64,000 nt of DNA from Maribellus comscasis (GCF_009762775.1 NZ_CP046401.1:5406001-5470000), one strand, 5' to 3'. Positions 44,291 to 53,761 are shown, counted from the first letter of the stretch. Notes: a model not told the origin generated them from the sequence alone. Numbers and translations: made by a program.

Positions 44291-44678
44291 TATCACAGAG
44301 TTTAAATAAAATGTAACATTTGGTATTATATATAGTTGAATGAAAAGTTATTTTGTTACAATGAACAAAAGATTTTATTACTTAGCCCGGATTTGTAATT
44401 AGTATATTGGTTTGGAAATCCATGAGCCAGAAGCATTTTTTACCCACATGGTTTTTGTGTGAATTTATTTATTGGCTGATTGCCAGAAAAATATATGTTT
44501 ACAGGATAAAATATGGATAATTATTTATTGCGTTATTTTTGTATGGGAACATTATTCCGTATATTCAACATATTTGTGAGCTAAAAATAGAATTTGCTGA
44601 AATGTGGATATTTTTTTGTTTTTTTGAAAAAAATGGTAATGTGAAGATTCTTGACGGGTTGAATTTGAAAAAAATTAT
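44291..44678. other. divergent intergenic region, peptidase / CNNM-like gene
   Basis: A 388-base AT-rich divergent gap. It contains a TATTTTTG box at 44534-44541 that matches the Bacteroidetes -7 element in the plus direction, about 140 bases before the CNNM-like gene. No small gene or repeat is supported. Confidence 0.4.
44534..44541 (+). promoter_or_regulatory. -7-like promoter box (TATTTTTG)
   Basis: Matches TAnnTTTG. No TTG lies at the usual -33 spacing, so this is a weak candidate for the promoter of the gene at 44679. Confidence 0.2.
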
Positions 44679-45758
44679 ATGGCAACATTGATCTTCTTTT
44701 TTGCCGTTTCCATAGTTGTTTCATTTTTATGTTCAATTTGGGAGGCAGTTTTATTAAGCGTAACACCTTCGTACGTTAGCCGCATGGAAAATGAAAAACC
44801 AGCGGTTGGAAAATTATTAAATCAATTTAAGGTTGACATTGATAAACCACTTTCTGCTATTCTTACTTTAAATACCATAGCGCATACCGTGGGGGCTATT
44901 GGAGTAGGGGTGCAGGCAGGAAAAGTATTTGGTACGCATCATCTCAACTTATATTTTTTCGAAATTACTTATGAATCGCTTATTGCGGGAGCAATGACGT
45001 TGGCGATCCTGGTGCTTTCAGAGATCATCCCAAAAACATTGGGCGCAAGTTACTGGAAGTTAATCACTCCTTTTACGGTTCGCTCTTTAAGAGTTTTACT
45101 GTTTATTTTGGCACCGTTTGTTTGGATGAGTAAATGGATAACGCGCCTTGTCAAAACAGAAAAAGGGCGCAGCGTTTTTAGCCGCGCTGATTTTGCTGCT
45201 ATGGCTGATGCCGGTCTGAAAAGTGGCGCGTTGGATAAGGATGAAAAGTCGATCATTCAGAATTTATTACGGCTGGAGAATTTGAAAGTAAAGGATATAA
45301 TGACTCCGCGTTCTGTAGTATTGATTTTGGATGAAGATATGACGCTTACCGAAATATATAGCGAAATTCGCCCTTTGCAATTTTCACGCATTCCGGTTTA
45401 CAAAGATCAGCCAGATAATATTACAGGCTTAATTCTAAAAGATAAAATCCTTGAAAGTCTGGCTGAAGATCAACATTCGAAGAAAGCTTCAGAAATTAAG
45501 CGGGATATTTTATTTGTAGAAGACGAATTTTCAGTGTCGAAACTTATGGATACACTCATTTTGAGACGTCAGCACCTGGCGATGGTAGCCGATAAATATG
45601 GATCTGTAGTTGGTTTGGTTACGATGGAAGATCTGTTTGAAACACTGCTTGGAATGGAAATCGTTGATGAATCAGACAAAGTTGAAGACCTCCAAAAGTA
45701 CGCCCGGGAGAACTGGCAGAAACGGGCAGAAAAGAATCGCTTCGAAGACAATAACTAG
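44679..45758 (+). CDS. CNNM/CorC-like DUF21 and CBS domain membrane protein
   Basis: A 359-residue inner membrane protein. The DUF21 domain spans residues about 1-165 with three to four transmembrane helices (LIFFFAVSIVVSFLCSIWEA, AILVLSEIIPKTLGASYW). A CBS pair follows at about 205-330 (VKDIMTPRSVVLILDEDMTL, AMVADKYGSVVGLVTMEDLF). It is likely involved in divalent cation (magnesium) homeostasis, by family. The C-terminal CorC_HlyC domain present in longer relatives is absent, so it ends soon after the CBS pair. No operon partner is clear; the DUF3078 gene follows after 123 bases. Confidence 0.92.
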   Translation: MATLIFFFAVSIVVSFLCSIWEAVLLSVTPSYVSRMENEKPAVGKLLNQFKVDIDKPLSAILTLNTIAHTVGAIGVGVQAGKVFGTHHLNLYFFEITYESLIAGAMTLAILVLSEIIPKTLGASYWKLITPFTVRSLRVLLFILAPFVWMSKWITRLVKTEKGRSVFSRADFAAMADAGLKSGALDKDEKSIIQNLLRLENLKVKDIMTPRSVVLILDEDMTLTEIYSEIRPLQFSRIPVYKDQPDNITGLILKDKILESLAEDQHSKKASEIKRDILFVEDEFSVSKLMDTLILRRQHLAMVADKYGSVVGLVTMEDLFETLLGMEIVDESDKVEDLQKYARENWQKRAEKNRFEDNN

Positions 45759-45881
45759 ATTTCTTTTTGCCGGTTTATGTAAACCGAAAATCTTTTTGTT
45801 TGTTGGTATTTACGATTTAACAGATAATTCAGGATTTTAAATTGTAACATTAAAAAGGTAATCTCTAAAATCATTAAACCG

Positions 45882-46763
45882 ATGAAAAAGTTTTTGATAC
45901 TCTTTGTTTTACTGCCAGCTGCGATATTTGCTCAAAATGATACCGATACGACAAAATTGTGGAAAACCGGAGGCGTTTTTACCTTTAATTTCTCACAGGT
46001 TTCTTTAACCAATTGGGTTGCGGGAGGAAAGAGTTCGGCTTCGGGGATTTTTATGGTAAATACATTTGCCAATTACAAAAAAGATAAATTGAGTTGGGAT
46101 AATTCTATTGATTTAAGTTATGGTTTTTTGAAAGAAAAAGATAATGAAGTTGTAAAGTCCGATGATAAAATTGATTTTTCGTCAAAGTTAGGTTTTACAG
46201 CATCCAAACGATGGAATTACTCGGGCTTGCTAAATTTTAAATCCCAGTTTGCTCCCGGCTATAATTACCCCAATACTGACGATGCCATTTCCCGGTTTAT
46301 GGCACCCGGATACCTGAATCTTGCTTTGGGTATGGATTATAAAACCGAGAATATGTCGGTTTTGTTATCGCCGGCAACCGGGAAGTTTACTTTTGTTACC
46401 GATGATGTACTTGCCGATGCAGGCGCTTTTGGCGTTGACCCCGGAAAAAAGTCACGCAGTGAACTCGGCGCCTTTGTAAAATTTGAAGGAAAAACGCCGC
46501 TGGTAAAAAATGTGGATTTACAAACCAAGCTTGATCTGTTTTCAAATTACCTGAATAATCCGCAAAATATTGATGTGGACTGGAAGGTGATGGTGAACAT
46601 GAAAATCAATGAATATCTTTCAGCCAATCTGGTTTCGCATATTATTTACGATGACGATGTTGATATCTCGATTGATAATGACGGAGATGGAACAATTGAT
46701 GAAACCGGGCCTCGTATCCAGTTTATGGAAATGTTCGGGCTTGGATTATCCTATAAGTTTTAG
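45882..46763 (+). CDS. DUF3078 outer membrane beta-barrel-like protein
   Basis: A 293-residue exported protein with a signal peptide (MKKFLILFVLLPAAIFAQ) and the DUF3078 opening WKTGGVFTFNFSQVSLTNWV, AGGKSSASG. It is made of alternating strands and ends with an aromatic strand (FGLGLSYKF), which suggests an outer membrane barrel. Residues about 265-275 (IDNDGDGTIDE) form an Asp-rich loop like a calcium-binding turn. The function of the family is unknown. It stands 123 bases after the CNNM-like gene and converges on the DUF1080 gene. Confidence 0.9.
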   Translation: MKKFLILFVLLPAAIFAQNDTDTTKLWKTGGVFTFNFSQVSLTNWVAGGKSSASGIFMVNTFANYKKDKLSWDNSIDLSYGFLKEKDNEVVKSDDKIDFSSKLGFTASKRWNYSGLLNFKSQFAPGYNYPNTDDAISRFMAPGYLNLALGMDYKTENMSVLLSPATGKFTFVTDDVLADAGAFGVDPGKKSRSELGAFVKFEGKTPLVKNVDLQTKLDLFSNYLNNPQNIDVDWKVMVNMKINEYLSANLVSHIIYDDDVDISIDNDGDGTIDETGPRIQFMEMFGLGLSYKF

Positions 46764-46787
46764 AAATTTAGAACCTTCAATTTCCCA

Positions 46788-47513
46788 TCAGAGCTCTTTT
46801 ATAAAGATATCTTTGAATTTCATAAAAAGCTCGTCGCCGGTGTGCAATTGCAGGCAAATGTTGCCTTTTTTTCCTACTTCCCGATTTTTATGAAATTCGT
46901 CGTTTAGAATCTCTGCTGAATCAAAATTAGTAATTAATACTCCGTTGAGCCAGGCTTTTACTGAATTTCCGTTGGCAACGATTCGCAAATTATTCCAGGT
47001 TTCTTTTTGGTCAGAATATTTCATCGGGGCCTCTTTCTTTCTCATTTCTTCATTCACCCACTCTCCTTTTGGAATATCCGGATATATCCACCGTTGAACT
47101 CCACGGGTTTCGTCCCACATAAATCCTGTTCGCCATGGTAACGGAGGGTGAATATCAATTTGTGGGCCATCCAGCCAGAAATCTTTTTCATCGTATCTGC
47201 TGCGTATTTGAATACCACTGTTTCCCGAACTCGATTGATAAGCTGCAAATTTTAGTTTCAGTTCAAAATTTTCATATTCTTTTTTTGTCATCAGCCATAC
47301 ATAGTCATGATTTTTATTTCCCGTCGAATTGACAACAATTACATTGTTCTCTACTTTCCAGAAATTTTGTTTTATATCTTCCGGTTTTGCTTTTACTTCC
47401 CAAAGATTAAGGTTGTTTCCGTTGAAAAGCGGAACAAATCCATTTGTCGTTTGCGCTATTGTTTGGATGGCAAATAAAAATATTATTCCAATCGTAAGTA
47501 TAATCTTTTTCAT
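46788..47513 (-). CDS. DUF1080 (3-keto-disaccharide hydrolase-type) secreted protein
   Basis: ATG at 47513 gives 241 residues with a signal peptide (MKKIILTIGIIFLFAIQTIA); a longer frame to 47534 adds seven polar residues before it. The single concanavalin-like DUF1080 domain shows GFVPLFNGNNLNLWEVK, YENFELKLKFAAY, GNSGIQIRSRY, WNNLRIVANGNSVKAWLNG and NICLQLHTGDEL. Members cleave 3-keto-glycosides or bind sugars. It stands alone here, without the GMC or Gfo-type 3-dehydrogenase that often accompanies it. Confidence 0.92.
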   Translation of the reverse strand: MKKIILTIGIIFLFAIQTIAQTTNGFVPLFNGNNLNLWEVKAKPEDIKQNFWKVENNVIVVNSTGNKNHDYVWLMTKKEYENFELKLKFAAYQSSSGNSGIQIRSRYDEKDFWLDGPQIDIHPPLPWRTGFMWDETRGVQRWIYPDIPKGEWVNEEMRKKEAPMKYSDQKETWNNLRIVANGNSVKAWLNGVLITNFDSAEILNDEFHKNREVGKKGNICLQLHTGDELFMKFKDIFIKEL

Positions 47514-47547
47514 TTCGGCGGTAAGGTTATTCAAGGATAAAAATAAT

Positions 47548-47575
47548 AAAAAAACTCCCGCAAAATGCGAGAGTT
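47548..47575 (-). terminator. rho-independent terminator after the 165-residue gene
   Basis: On the minus strand ACTCTCGCA pairs with TGCGGGAGT (one G-U) around a three-base loop and is followed by seven U residues. It lies 38 bases after the stop at 47613. Confidence 0.85.
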
Positions 47576-47612
47576 ACGATTTAATGGAATAGCTTCGATT
47601 TCAATAAAAAAA

Positions 47613-48110
47613 CTATTCGACCATTTTTTCAATATCTTCTTCTGAGTCGGGAACAACAAGGTCGTCCGATTCATTTCTTACTTTTTCAAAATCGAGTGCT
47701 TTTCGTGCAGATTTTACAACAATTCCAATCACAAATTTCAAAACAAAATGTTCCGCAGGTTCCGGCAAATATGGGATGTCAATTTTGTCATTGGCTAACC
47801 GGGTCAACCTTCTTACCAATCGTTTTGCTTCACCGTCGTCAATTCCTTTATCGGCGCTTCGAATCAGATCATAAAATTCATTTGGCAAGTGGTCGTATAA
47901 AAATGTATCAATCTTTAAAATGATTTTGATAAAGATTTTTTCTTCTCCGGTCTCACTAATTAAAGGAACATTAATTTTTTTATTTAACCGTTGAGCGAGA
48001 TCTTTAATCTCTTCTTCAGTCATTTTATTCCTTTTTATAGGTTCGGCATAAAAGTCGTTTAATAACGTTTTAAATTCGTCTGTTGTTAATGTAGCTAGTG
48101 CTGTCGGCAT
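47613..48110 (-). CDS. cytoplasmic helical protein of unknown function with internal duplication
   Basis: A 165-residue protein that I do not recognise. No signal peptide or membrane segment is present. Two similar halves are visible: EIKDLAQRLNKKINVPLISE followed by FIKIILKID, and EAKRLVRRLTRLANDKIDIP followed by FVLKFVIGIV, each preceded by an acidic helix. The tail is very acidic (DSEEDIEKMVE). It lies 50 bases downstream of the peptidoglycan amidase-like gene, in the same direction and ahead of a strong terminator, so the two form an operon. It might be a partner, inhibitor or immunity-like protein of that enzyme; this is inference from position. Confidence 0.75.
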   Translation of the reverse strand: MPTALATLTTDEFKTLLNDFYAEPIKRNKMTEEEIKDLAQRLNKKINVPLISETGEEKIFIKIILKIDTFLYDHLPNEFYDLIRSADKGIDDGEAKRLVRRLTRLANDKIDIPYLPEPAEHFVLKFVIGIVVKSARKALDFEKVRNESDDLVVPDSEEDIEKMVE

Positions 48111-48160
48111 GATAAAGCTTTTTAGGTTAATAAATTGATTAATCAGTTATATATATGGTT

Positions 48161-48826
48161 TCAGGCCTGGAACAACGATTCAAGTAAATCTCTGGTTTCG
48201 GTATTATAAACTCCATCGATAGAAAGATTGGGTTTACGGGTTTGTAACTCTTTTATCCCCGATTCAGTTTTTGAGCCAAAAGCACCGTCTGAAGTACCCA
48301 CATCTATCTTTAACAATTTTAATGCATCCTGAAGCGCTACAACTGCGACTCCCCGACTGCCTTTTGTTAGAGTCGGGGCAGGAATATCCAGTCTTTTTAC
48401 CGGAGCAAGACGTTGATAAGAGAGCACTGTGTTAAGCCGGTAAGCGGATACCGAAACCCTGTTTCCCTGGTTTCCCCCAAGACAGTACACTCTTTTTTTG
48501 TCGGCCGAAATACCAAGGAAAATACCTACATGGCCTTTCCACGATTGCGGACTTTCGCGCCAAAAGACAACGATATCGCCCGGTTCAGGAGCAGTTACTT
48601 TTTCGCCGATATTTAACCACGAACGTGCATTTGCTTTTCCCGAGTATTGTAACCCGGCTTTCCATGCAACCCAATTTACAAAGGTGCTGCACCATGGAAT
48701 TTCATCGTTAGTGATTCCTTTAATTCCGACTTCTTTTGCGTATTTTAATACTTCCGGATTATCCTGGTCTCCGACGATCTCCTCGGTTCCCAACTCATTA
48801 AAAGCAATTTTTAAAAGAGCCTCCAT
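48161..48826 (-). CDS. TIGR02594-type NlpC/P60-CHAP peptidase with peptidoglycan-binding domain
   Basis: A 221-residue predicted peptidoglycan amidase or endopeptidase. The catalytic Cys is at 46 in IPWCSTFVNWVAWKAG and the His at 99 in KGHVGIFLG; EPGDIVVFWR is the typical intervening strand. Residues about 152-219 are a PG_binding_1 domain (SRGVAVVALQDALKLLKID, TSDGAFGSKTESGI). It has no signal peptide, so it is either cytoplasmic, released by lysis, or exported by a device not seen here. The architecture resembles phage-type endolysins. It is co-transcribed with the 165-residue gene. Confidence 0.9.
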   Translation of the reverse strand: MEALLKIAFNELGTEEIVGDQDNPEVLKYAKEVGIKGITNDEIPWCSTFVNWVAWKAGLQYSGKANARSWLNIGEKVTAPEPGDIVVFWRESPQSWKGHVGIFLGISADKKRVYCLGGNQGNRVSVSAYRLNTVLSYQRLAPVKRLDIPAPTLTKGSRGVAVVALQDALKLLKIDVGTSDGAFGSKTESGIKELQTRKPNLSIDGVYNTETRDLLESLFQA

Positions 48827-49020
48827 AATACGATTTTCATTATATTTTTATTGAAATTATACTCCCTGTTTTTCAACTTCTAAACGTATAAGATTGACGA
48901 TTGAAATTTTAAAATACCGGAAGAATAAATTTTAGATTTAACGGATTTCGAGATACAATTTACGGAAATAAAAGGTGAAAGTCAATAAAATAATACGTTT
49001 TTGTCTTTATTAGTGAAGAG

Positions 49021-49974
49021 TTAGTTCAGGGAATCTTTAATTTTGTTTTTTAGTAGCAGATTAAGAAGGTTTTGAGCGGCTCTTTTTTGCAGCTCTGCAG
49101 CTGCACTGTCGGAATACCAGGCATAATGTCCGGTGCAGATTGTACGTGGATGATGAACGAGTTCGTGCTGTGCCTGGGTGACAGGTTCATTTTCAAAAAC
49201 ATCAAGTCCGGCGCTGTGAATTTTTCCGTCTTTTAATGCTGTCAGTAAAGCAGCCTCATCAACGGTTTCGCCACGGGAGGTATTAATGATAACCGGTTTT
49301 CTTTTCATTAGCCGGAAAGCATTATCATCTAAAATATGGGAGGTTTCCCGGGTTAAGTTACAATGGAGACTGATAATATCCGATTTTTCAAAAAGTTCAT
49401 AGAGTTTTACCTTCTGTACAAAACGTTTCTGAAAGTATTCAGTTGATTTGTAGGGATCGGCTCCAATTATTTTTCTGAACAGAGGTAATGCTTTTTTACT
49501 CAGTTCTGTTCCTATTCTGCCCAGTCCTATGATTCCAAGTGTTTTATCATGAAGTTCAAAAATGTCTTCGACTGGTGGTGCTGCAAATTGCTGTGTGAGT
49601 TGCATATGTGTATTCCAAAGGGCGCGGGTGCAAGAAAACATCATAGCCAGCGCATGTTCCGAAACCGAATGACCGGCATAACCCTGAACATTGGCGACTT
49701 TTACTTTATGTTTTGAACAGGCCTCAATATCAATGTTGTCGTATCCCACACCATAACGAACCACGGCTTTCAGGCTTTTCATCTCTGAAAGAAATTCTTC
49801 GTCGATAATTGTGTGCCGCACCAAAATCCCGTCGGCGTTTTTGGCAAACCTTATTTTTTCTGCTTTCTCACCTTTATAGGACGGATGAATCTTTAATTCA
49901 AATCCATACCTTCCAAAAAGTTCTTTTTCAAAAGCGTATGATTTATAACCAGAGTCGAGGATGACAATATTCAT
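49021..49974 (-). CDS. D-isomer-specific 2-hydroxyacid dehydrogenase (CtBP-like)
   Basis: A 317-residue NAD-dependent dehydrogenase. The nucleotide-binding motif is GIIGLGRIGTELSKKALPLF, in the middle of the chain. The catalytic Arg is in VIINTSRGETVDE, and a catalytic Glu lies in LDVFENEP. The usual His is in TICTGHYAWYSD. The N-terminal segment VVRYGVGYDNIDIEAC marks the C-terminal-binding-protein-like subgroup. Its role is unknown; by neighbourhood it may reduce or oxidise a 2-keto sugar acid. It is the last gene of a run (SGNH, GH39, GH29, SDR, this gene) with 4-11 base gaps, so it is co-transcribed with glycan-degrading enzymes. Confidence 0.93.
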   Translation of the reverse strand: MNIVILDSGYKSYAFEKELFGRYGFELKIHPSYKGEKAEKIRFAKNADGILVRHTIIDEEFLSEMKSLKAVVRYGVGYDNIDIEACSKHKVKVANVQGYAGHSVSEHALAMMFSCTRALWNTHMQLTQQFAAPPVEDIFELHDKTLGIIGLGRIGTELSKKALPLFRKIIGADPYKSTEYFQKRFVQKVKLYELFEKSDIISLHCNLTRETSHILDDNAFRLMKRKPVIINTSRGETVDEAALLTALKDGKIHSAGLDVFENEPVTQAQHELVHHPRTICTGHYAWYSDSAAAELQKRAAQNLLNLLLKNKIKDSLN

Positions 49975-49985
49975 TTAAATCGGTT

Positions 49986-50813
49986 TTAAATTCCATTATA
50001 GGCTGAGAATCCTCCGTCCACCGGAACAGTTATTCCTGTAATAAACGATGATTTTTCAGAAAGTAACCAAAAAACAGTAGAAACAAGATCGTCAGGATCT
50101 CCAAGTTTTCCCTGTGGCGTATGTGATAAAATTCGCTGTCCACGTGGAGTTAGATTACCGCTTTTTTCATCAAAAAGCAGAAAGCGGTTTTGTTCGGTTA
50201 AAATAAACCCGGGGGCAATGGCGTTTACCCGGATGTTTGATTTTGAAAGATGCACTGCCAGCCACTGTGTAAAATTAGTGATGGCAGCTTTTCCGGCGCT
50301 GTATGCCGGCGACTTGCTTAAAGGTTGTATCGCTCCCATCGAACTGATATTGATAATGTTTCCGCTTTTTTGCTTTGCCATGCTTTCACCAAAAATTTTT
50401 ATAGGATAAACACTTCCCAAAAAATTCAGGTCGGTGGTGTAGCGAAAATCGTTGAGATCGAGCCCAAAAAAAGAATCTTCCAAAGGTGTTTCTGCGAATA
50501 AAAATTCTGATCTGGCAGAAGCGCCCGGAGCAGCTCCTCCTGCAACGTTGATTAAGGCATCGATTGTAATTTTCTTTTTATCCAGGTGTTGGGCAACCTC
50601 TTGTAAGGAATGTACATCGAGCACATCGCATACCATTTGCAAATGCTCTGTCCCAAATGAAGCGAGTTGCTCAAACGATTTGTTGAGTTTTTCTTTGTTT
50701 CTGCCAAGTGCAATTATCCGGGCTCCTTTTTTTGCAAGAGCCTCCGAAATGGCAAAGCCAATTACACCGCTGGCACCGGTAACTATTATTGTTCTGTTTT
50801 TTACTGAAAACAT
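49986..50813 (-). CDS. short-chain dehydrogenase, D-mannonate oxidoreductase-like
   Basis: A 275-residue SDR enzyme. The Rossmann motif is TGASGVIGFAIS (residues about 12-23) and the catalytic Ser/Tyr/Lys set is in NIINISSMGAIQPL and SPAYSAGKAAI. The sequence is close in pattern to the SDR-type fructuronate/mannonate reductases (INVAGGAAPGA, LDLNDFRYTTDLNFLGSVYP, AIAPGFILTEQNRFLL), which act in hexuronate breakdown. That points to glucuronate or galacturonate in the target glycan. The substrate is inferred from resemblance. The gene lies 6 bases after the GH29 gene. Confidence 0.88.
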   Translation of the reverse strand: MFSVKNRTIIVTGASGVIGFAISEALAKKGARIIALGRNKEKLNKSFEQLASFGTEHLQMVCDVLDVHSLQEVAQHLDKKKITIDALINVAGGAAPGASARSEFLFAETPLEDSFFGLDLNDFRYTTDLNFLGSVYPIKIFGESMAKQKSGNIINISSMGAIQPLSKSPAYSAGKAAITNFTQWLAVHLSKSNIRVNAIAPGFILTEQNRFLLFDEKSGNLTPRGQRILSHTPQGKLGDPDDLVSTVFWLLSEKSSFITGITVPVDGGFSAYNGI

Positions 50814-50819
50814 AAGTAA

Positions 50820-52124
50820 TTAACTTATTTCAACCGTTTTTAAATTTTGCGAATCCTTATTCAACGTAATTTTTATAACCCTAACCGGTTCATTTGATTT
50901 TTTTGCCGGCAACTGAATTTTTAGATTGCCGCCGGTTTTTGTAAACCTGAGTTTTTTTCCATTTAAAAACTTGCATGATTTTATTTCAGCAGGAAAAGGA
51001 AACGGCAATGCGACTTCGTTTTTGTTATATTTCAACAAATGAATATAGATGTTATTTCCTTTTCGCGTGGAAGTGAGCCATTCACCGGGTTTGTATGGAC
51101 CTCCCCGGGTCTCGTAAACCGATTCGCTATATTTTTTAAGCCACTCTCCAATTTCTTTTAATCGTTTTTTCTGCCGTGATTCAATTTGGCCGTCAGGAGT
51201 TGGACCAACATTCAAAAGTAAATTTCCGCCACCACCCACAGTTTTTAAAAGTGTAAACAAACATTCCTCCAGACTTTTCATTTTATCGTCTGGTTTCCAT
51301 GCCCACTGTTGGCAAATGGTAATACACGATTCCCACGGATTTTCTATGTCGTATGTACCAACTCGCTGTTCAGGTGTGGCAAAATCTCCTGCAAACTCAT
51401 CAGAAATGGTAATTCCTTCCATTCCTTTCCGGCCTTTGTCGACGCGGTTGTTGATAAGCACATTTTTGTTGAGGCCTTTCAGGTAGCTGTATAAATCAAG
51501 CCCCATTTCATGTGTCCATGGTTCTTCCCATTCGCCGTCGAACCACAAAATTTTGGTATTGTATTTCTCTATTAGCTCTTTGGTTTGGCCTTTTACATAG
51601 GGTATAAATTTTTCCATGTTACCGGTTTCTTTATTAGTGCTCCCACCCGGACTTCCCAGTGGATACAGCGGATGCCGCCAATCACAAATGGAATAGTAAG
51701 TGCCAAAGACAATTCCGTATTTATCACAGGCATCTTTCAAGGCCTTTAAGATGTCTCTTTTGTATGGTGTTGCTTCAATGTCATAGTCCGAATATTCAGT
51801 GGGCCATAAACTAAATCCATCGTGATGGCGTGTGGTGATTACAAAATATTTCATGCCTGCCTCTTTCAGGGTTTTTATCCATTCATCAGCATTAAAATTT
51901 ATCGGGTTGAATTCTTTGTAAAGCTTATCATATTCTTCAACCGGAACTTCCCGGCCCCGCGACCAGCCAATTTCAGTTCCCTTTAAACTCACCGGCCCCC
52001 AGTGTACAAACATTCCAAACTTCAAGTCCTGAAATTCTTTTACCGACTTTAGTTCTTTTTCAGAATCTTGTGCAAAACAGGAAAAAACTATTAATGAAAG
52101 CAGTAAAATGACAAACGGTTTCAT
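50820..52124 (-). CDS. GH29 alpha-L-fucosidase
   Basis: A 434-residue exported glycoside hydrolase releasing terminal L-fucose. The signal peptide is MKPFVILLLSLIVFSCFAQ, with a Cys that could make it a lipoprotein. GH29 marks are LKFGMFVHWGPVSLKG, FVITTRHHDGFSLWPT and KILWFDGEW, where the Asp (near 197) is the nucleophile. GGNLLLNVGPTPDGQI is the typical end of the catalytic barrel, and a short beta-sandwich domain follows. It lies in a five-gene run with GH39, an SGNH hydrolase and two dehydrogenases, which points to a fucose-bearing glycan. Confidence 0.94.
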   Translation of the reverse strand: MKPFVILLLSLIVFSCFAQDSEKELKSVKEFQDLKFGMFVHWGPVSLKGTEIGWSRGREVPVEEYDKLYKEFNPINFNADEWIKTLKEAGMKYFVITTRHHDGFSLWPTEYSDYDIEATPYKRDILKALKDACDKYGIVFGTYYSICDWRHPLYPLGSPGGSTNKETGNMEKFIPYVKGQTKELIEKYNTKILWFDGEWEEPWTHEMGLDLYSYLKGLNKNVLINNRVDKGRKGMEGITISDEFAGDFATPEQRVGTYDIENPWESCITICQQWAWKPDDKMKSLEECLFTLLKTVGGGGNLLLNVGPTPDGQIESRQKKRLKEIGEWLKKYSESVYETRGGPYKPGEWLTSTRKGNNIYIHLLKYNKNEVALPFPFPAEIKSCKFLNGKKLRFTKTGGNLKIQLPAKKSNEPVRVIKITLNKDSQNLKTVEIS

Positions 52125-52134
52125 AAGCGTTTAT

Positions 52135-53757
52135 TTAATTCGTTATACTTATTTCAATCAGTTTCATTGAACGTCGTTTTAACGGTAATTTTATTTGGGC
52201 AACACCTTTATTGTTTGTTCTGAAACTGGAGTGATTTGTGACGTTCAGTTGAGCAGCATTTTTTATGACTGAAAGTTGATTTCCTGTTGCCTGTTTAGGG
52301 CTCCCAATCTTTTCCCAGGCTGAATAAGAATTGTTGTTTGAATCATCCAGACTTGTTTCTTCCAGTTCATAGTTTGTGTTGGGTTGAAGTTCATTTAGGG
52401 TAATACCCAATTCGTCACTTTTGTCTGGTTCATTTTCGTCTTCTTCGTAGTTGTAAGCCAAAAAGGAAATATTACCTCTGTTTCCGCGGGTGGCCAGAAT
52501 TCCAAATTGGTTATCTTTTTTTGAACGGATGACTTCAATTCGTTCATTTTGTAGTTTAGCCAGCATTTCAAAGCCGGTTTGAATGGGTTTTGGAAAATTG
52601 TCGCCGGTGGTGAGTTCACGCTGTCCTGGAAAATAACTGCCGGCATCAGCTTCACCAGAGAATCCCCAGTACAATAAAAGCGAGGTGGGGAAATTGTAAT
52701 TGTCTTCAATTTGGAAAAGTGAGTTCACCAGTTTCACCAGGAAAAGTGCAGATTCCTCGTTGTTACGGTAGGTTAAATCAGGATAATCTGCCACAGTACG
52801 GTAGTAATTCGACGACATTCCCCATTCATTCAAATGAAATTCAACATCTTTTAATTCCGGGTAATCTGAAATTAAGCGCTGCAGCCACAATACCGATTGC
52901 GAAAAACGCTGTACCTGCGGTTGAATATGTGGTTCGTTATTAAGCCAGGCTCCTGAGAGTCCGTATATATGGTAGGAAACAAAATCTATTTGTGTACCTT
53001 TTTCCCCGTTTACATAGTTGGTACCCTTTGTAACATGTTCCAGGAAAGGGCGTAGAAAATATTCATGATAACACGCCGGGCCTCCTACACGGAGCTGAGC
53101 ATCAACCGATGTTACTGCATCAACAAATACATCGTACATATTGAAGAAAACATCCAGTTCATCAACCGGCCAGCCATCGGGTTCGTTCCATACTTCAAAA
53201 TACCAGGTTCGCACTTCTTCAGCACCAAAAACATTTATAAAATTTTGTGTGACTGCCTTCATCAAATCCGACCATTTTTGCCAGTCGCTTGGTCCGGTGT
53301 TGCGCATTGTCATTCCTTCGTCATTCCCGGAAGAGATTATTTCATCTTTTATTTCCAGTTCTTTCGGAATGTAATCGTATTCCACAATCGGTTTTAATCC
53401 TCTTTTTACATATTCAGCAAAAACATTATTTACGTTGGAAAAATCATAAACCGGATAACCGGAAGTATCTTCGGAATACACATTCTGGCCACGAACCACA
53501 CCATGAGCGGAATCCTGTGTGAATGTATGGTGCGAGCGCATATAAACATGCGAATTTGTGCTGTCCATACGATTGAGCAAATATTGTCCGGACGGGCGAA
53601 GCACATGATAAAATAAATGGTCGGAACCTGCAGCTTTCCAAAATTCTGTGTTTTTCCCAACAACGGTTTGTGTATTTATTTCAAAGATATTGGGCTGCCC
53701 CAAAGATGCTGTAATCTGGAATAAGAATAGCAGGATAAAAGTGAGTAGTTTATTCAT
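52135..53757 (-). CDS. GH39-like glycoside hydrolase (beta-xylosidase/iduronidase type)
   Basis: A 540-residue exported hydrolase with a signal peptide (MNKLLTFILLFLFQITASLG). It has a clan-A (beta/alpha)8 barrel. The acid/base Glu is near 189 in YFEVWNEPDGW and the nucleophile Glu near 309 in FHLNEWGMSS, as in GH39 beta-xylosidases and alpha-L-iduronidases. The C-terminal part (about 420-540) is a beta-sandwich. It is 4 bases from the SGNH gene and 10 from GH29. Specificity for xyloside, iduronide or a related sugar cannot be read here; the mannonate-type SDR nearby makes a uronide substrate possible. Confidence 0.88.
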   Translation of the reverse strand: MNKLLTFILLFLFQITASLGQPNIFEINTQTVVGKNTEFWKAAGSDHLFYHVLRPSGQYLLNRMDSTNSHVYMRSHHTFTQDSAHGVVRGQNVYSEDTSGYPVYDFSNVNNVFAEYVKRGLKPIVEYDYIPKELEIKDEIISSGNDEGMTMRNTGPSDWQKWSDLMKAVTQNFINVFGAEEVRTWYFEVWNEPDGWPVDELDVFFNMYDVFVDAVTSVDAQLRVGGPACYHEYFLRPFLEHVTKGTNYVNGEKGTQIDFVSYHIYGLSGAWLNNEPHIQPQVQRFSQSVLWLQRLISDYPELKDVEFHLNEWGMSSNYYRTVADYPDLTYRNNEESALFLVKLVNSLFQIEDNYNFPTSLLLYWGFSGEADAGSYFPGQRELTTGDNFPKPIQTGFEMLAKLQNERIEVIRSKKDNQFGILATRGNRGNISFLAYNYEEDENEPDKSDELGITLNELQPNTNYELEETSLDDSNNNSYSAWEKIGSPKQATGNQLSVIKNAAQLNVTNHSSFRTNNKGVAQIKLPLKRRSMKLIEISITN

Positions 53758-53761
53758 AGTT

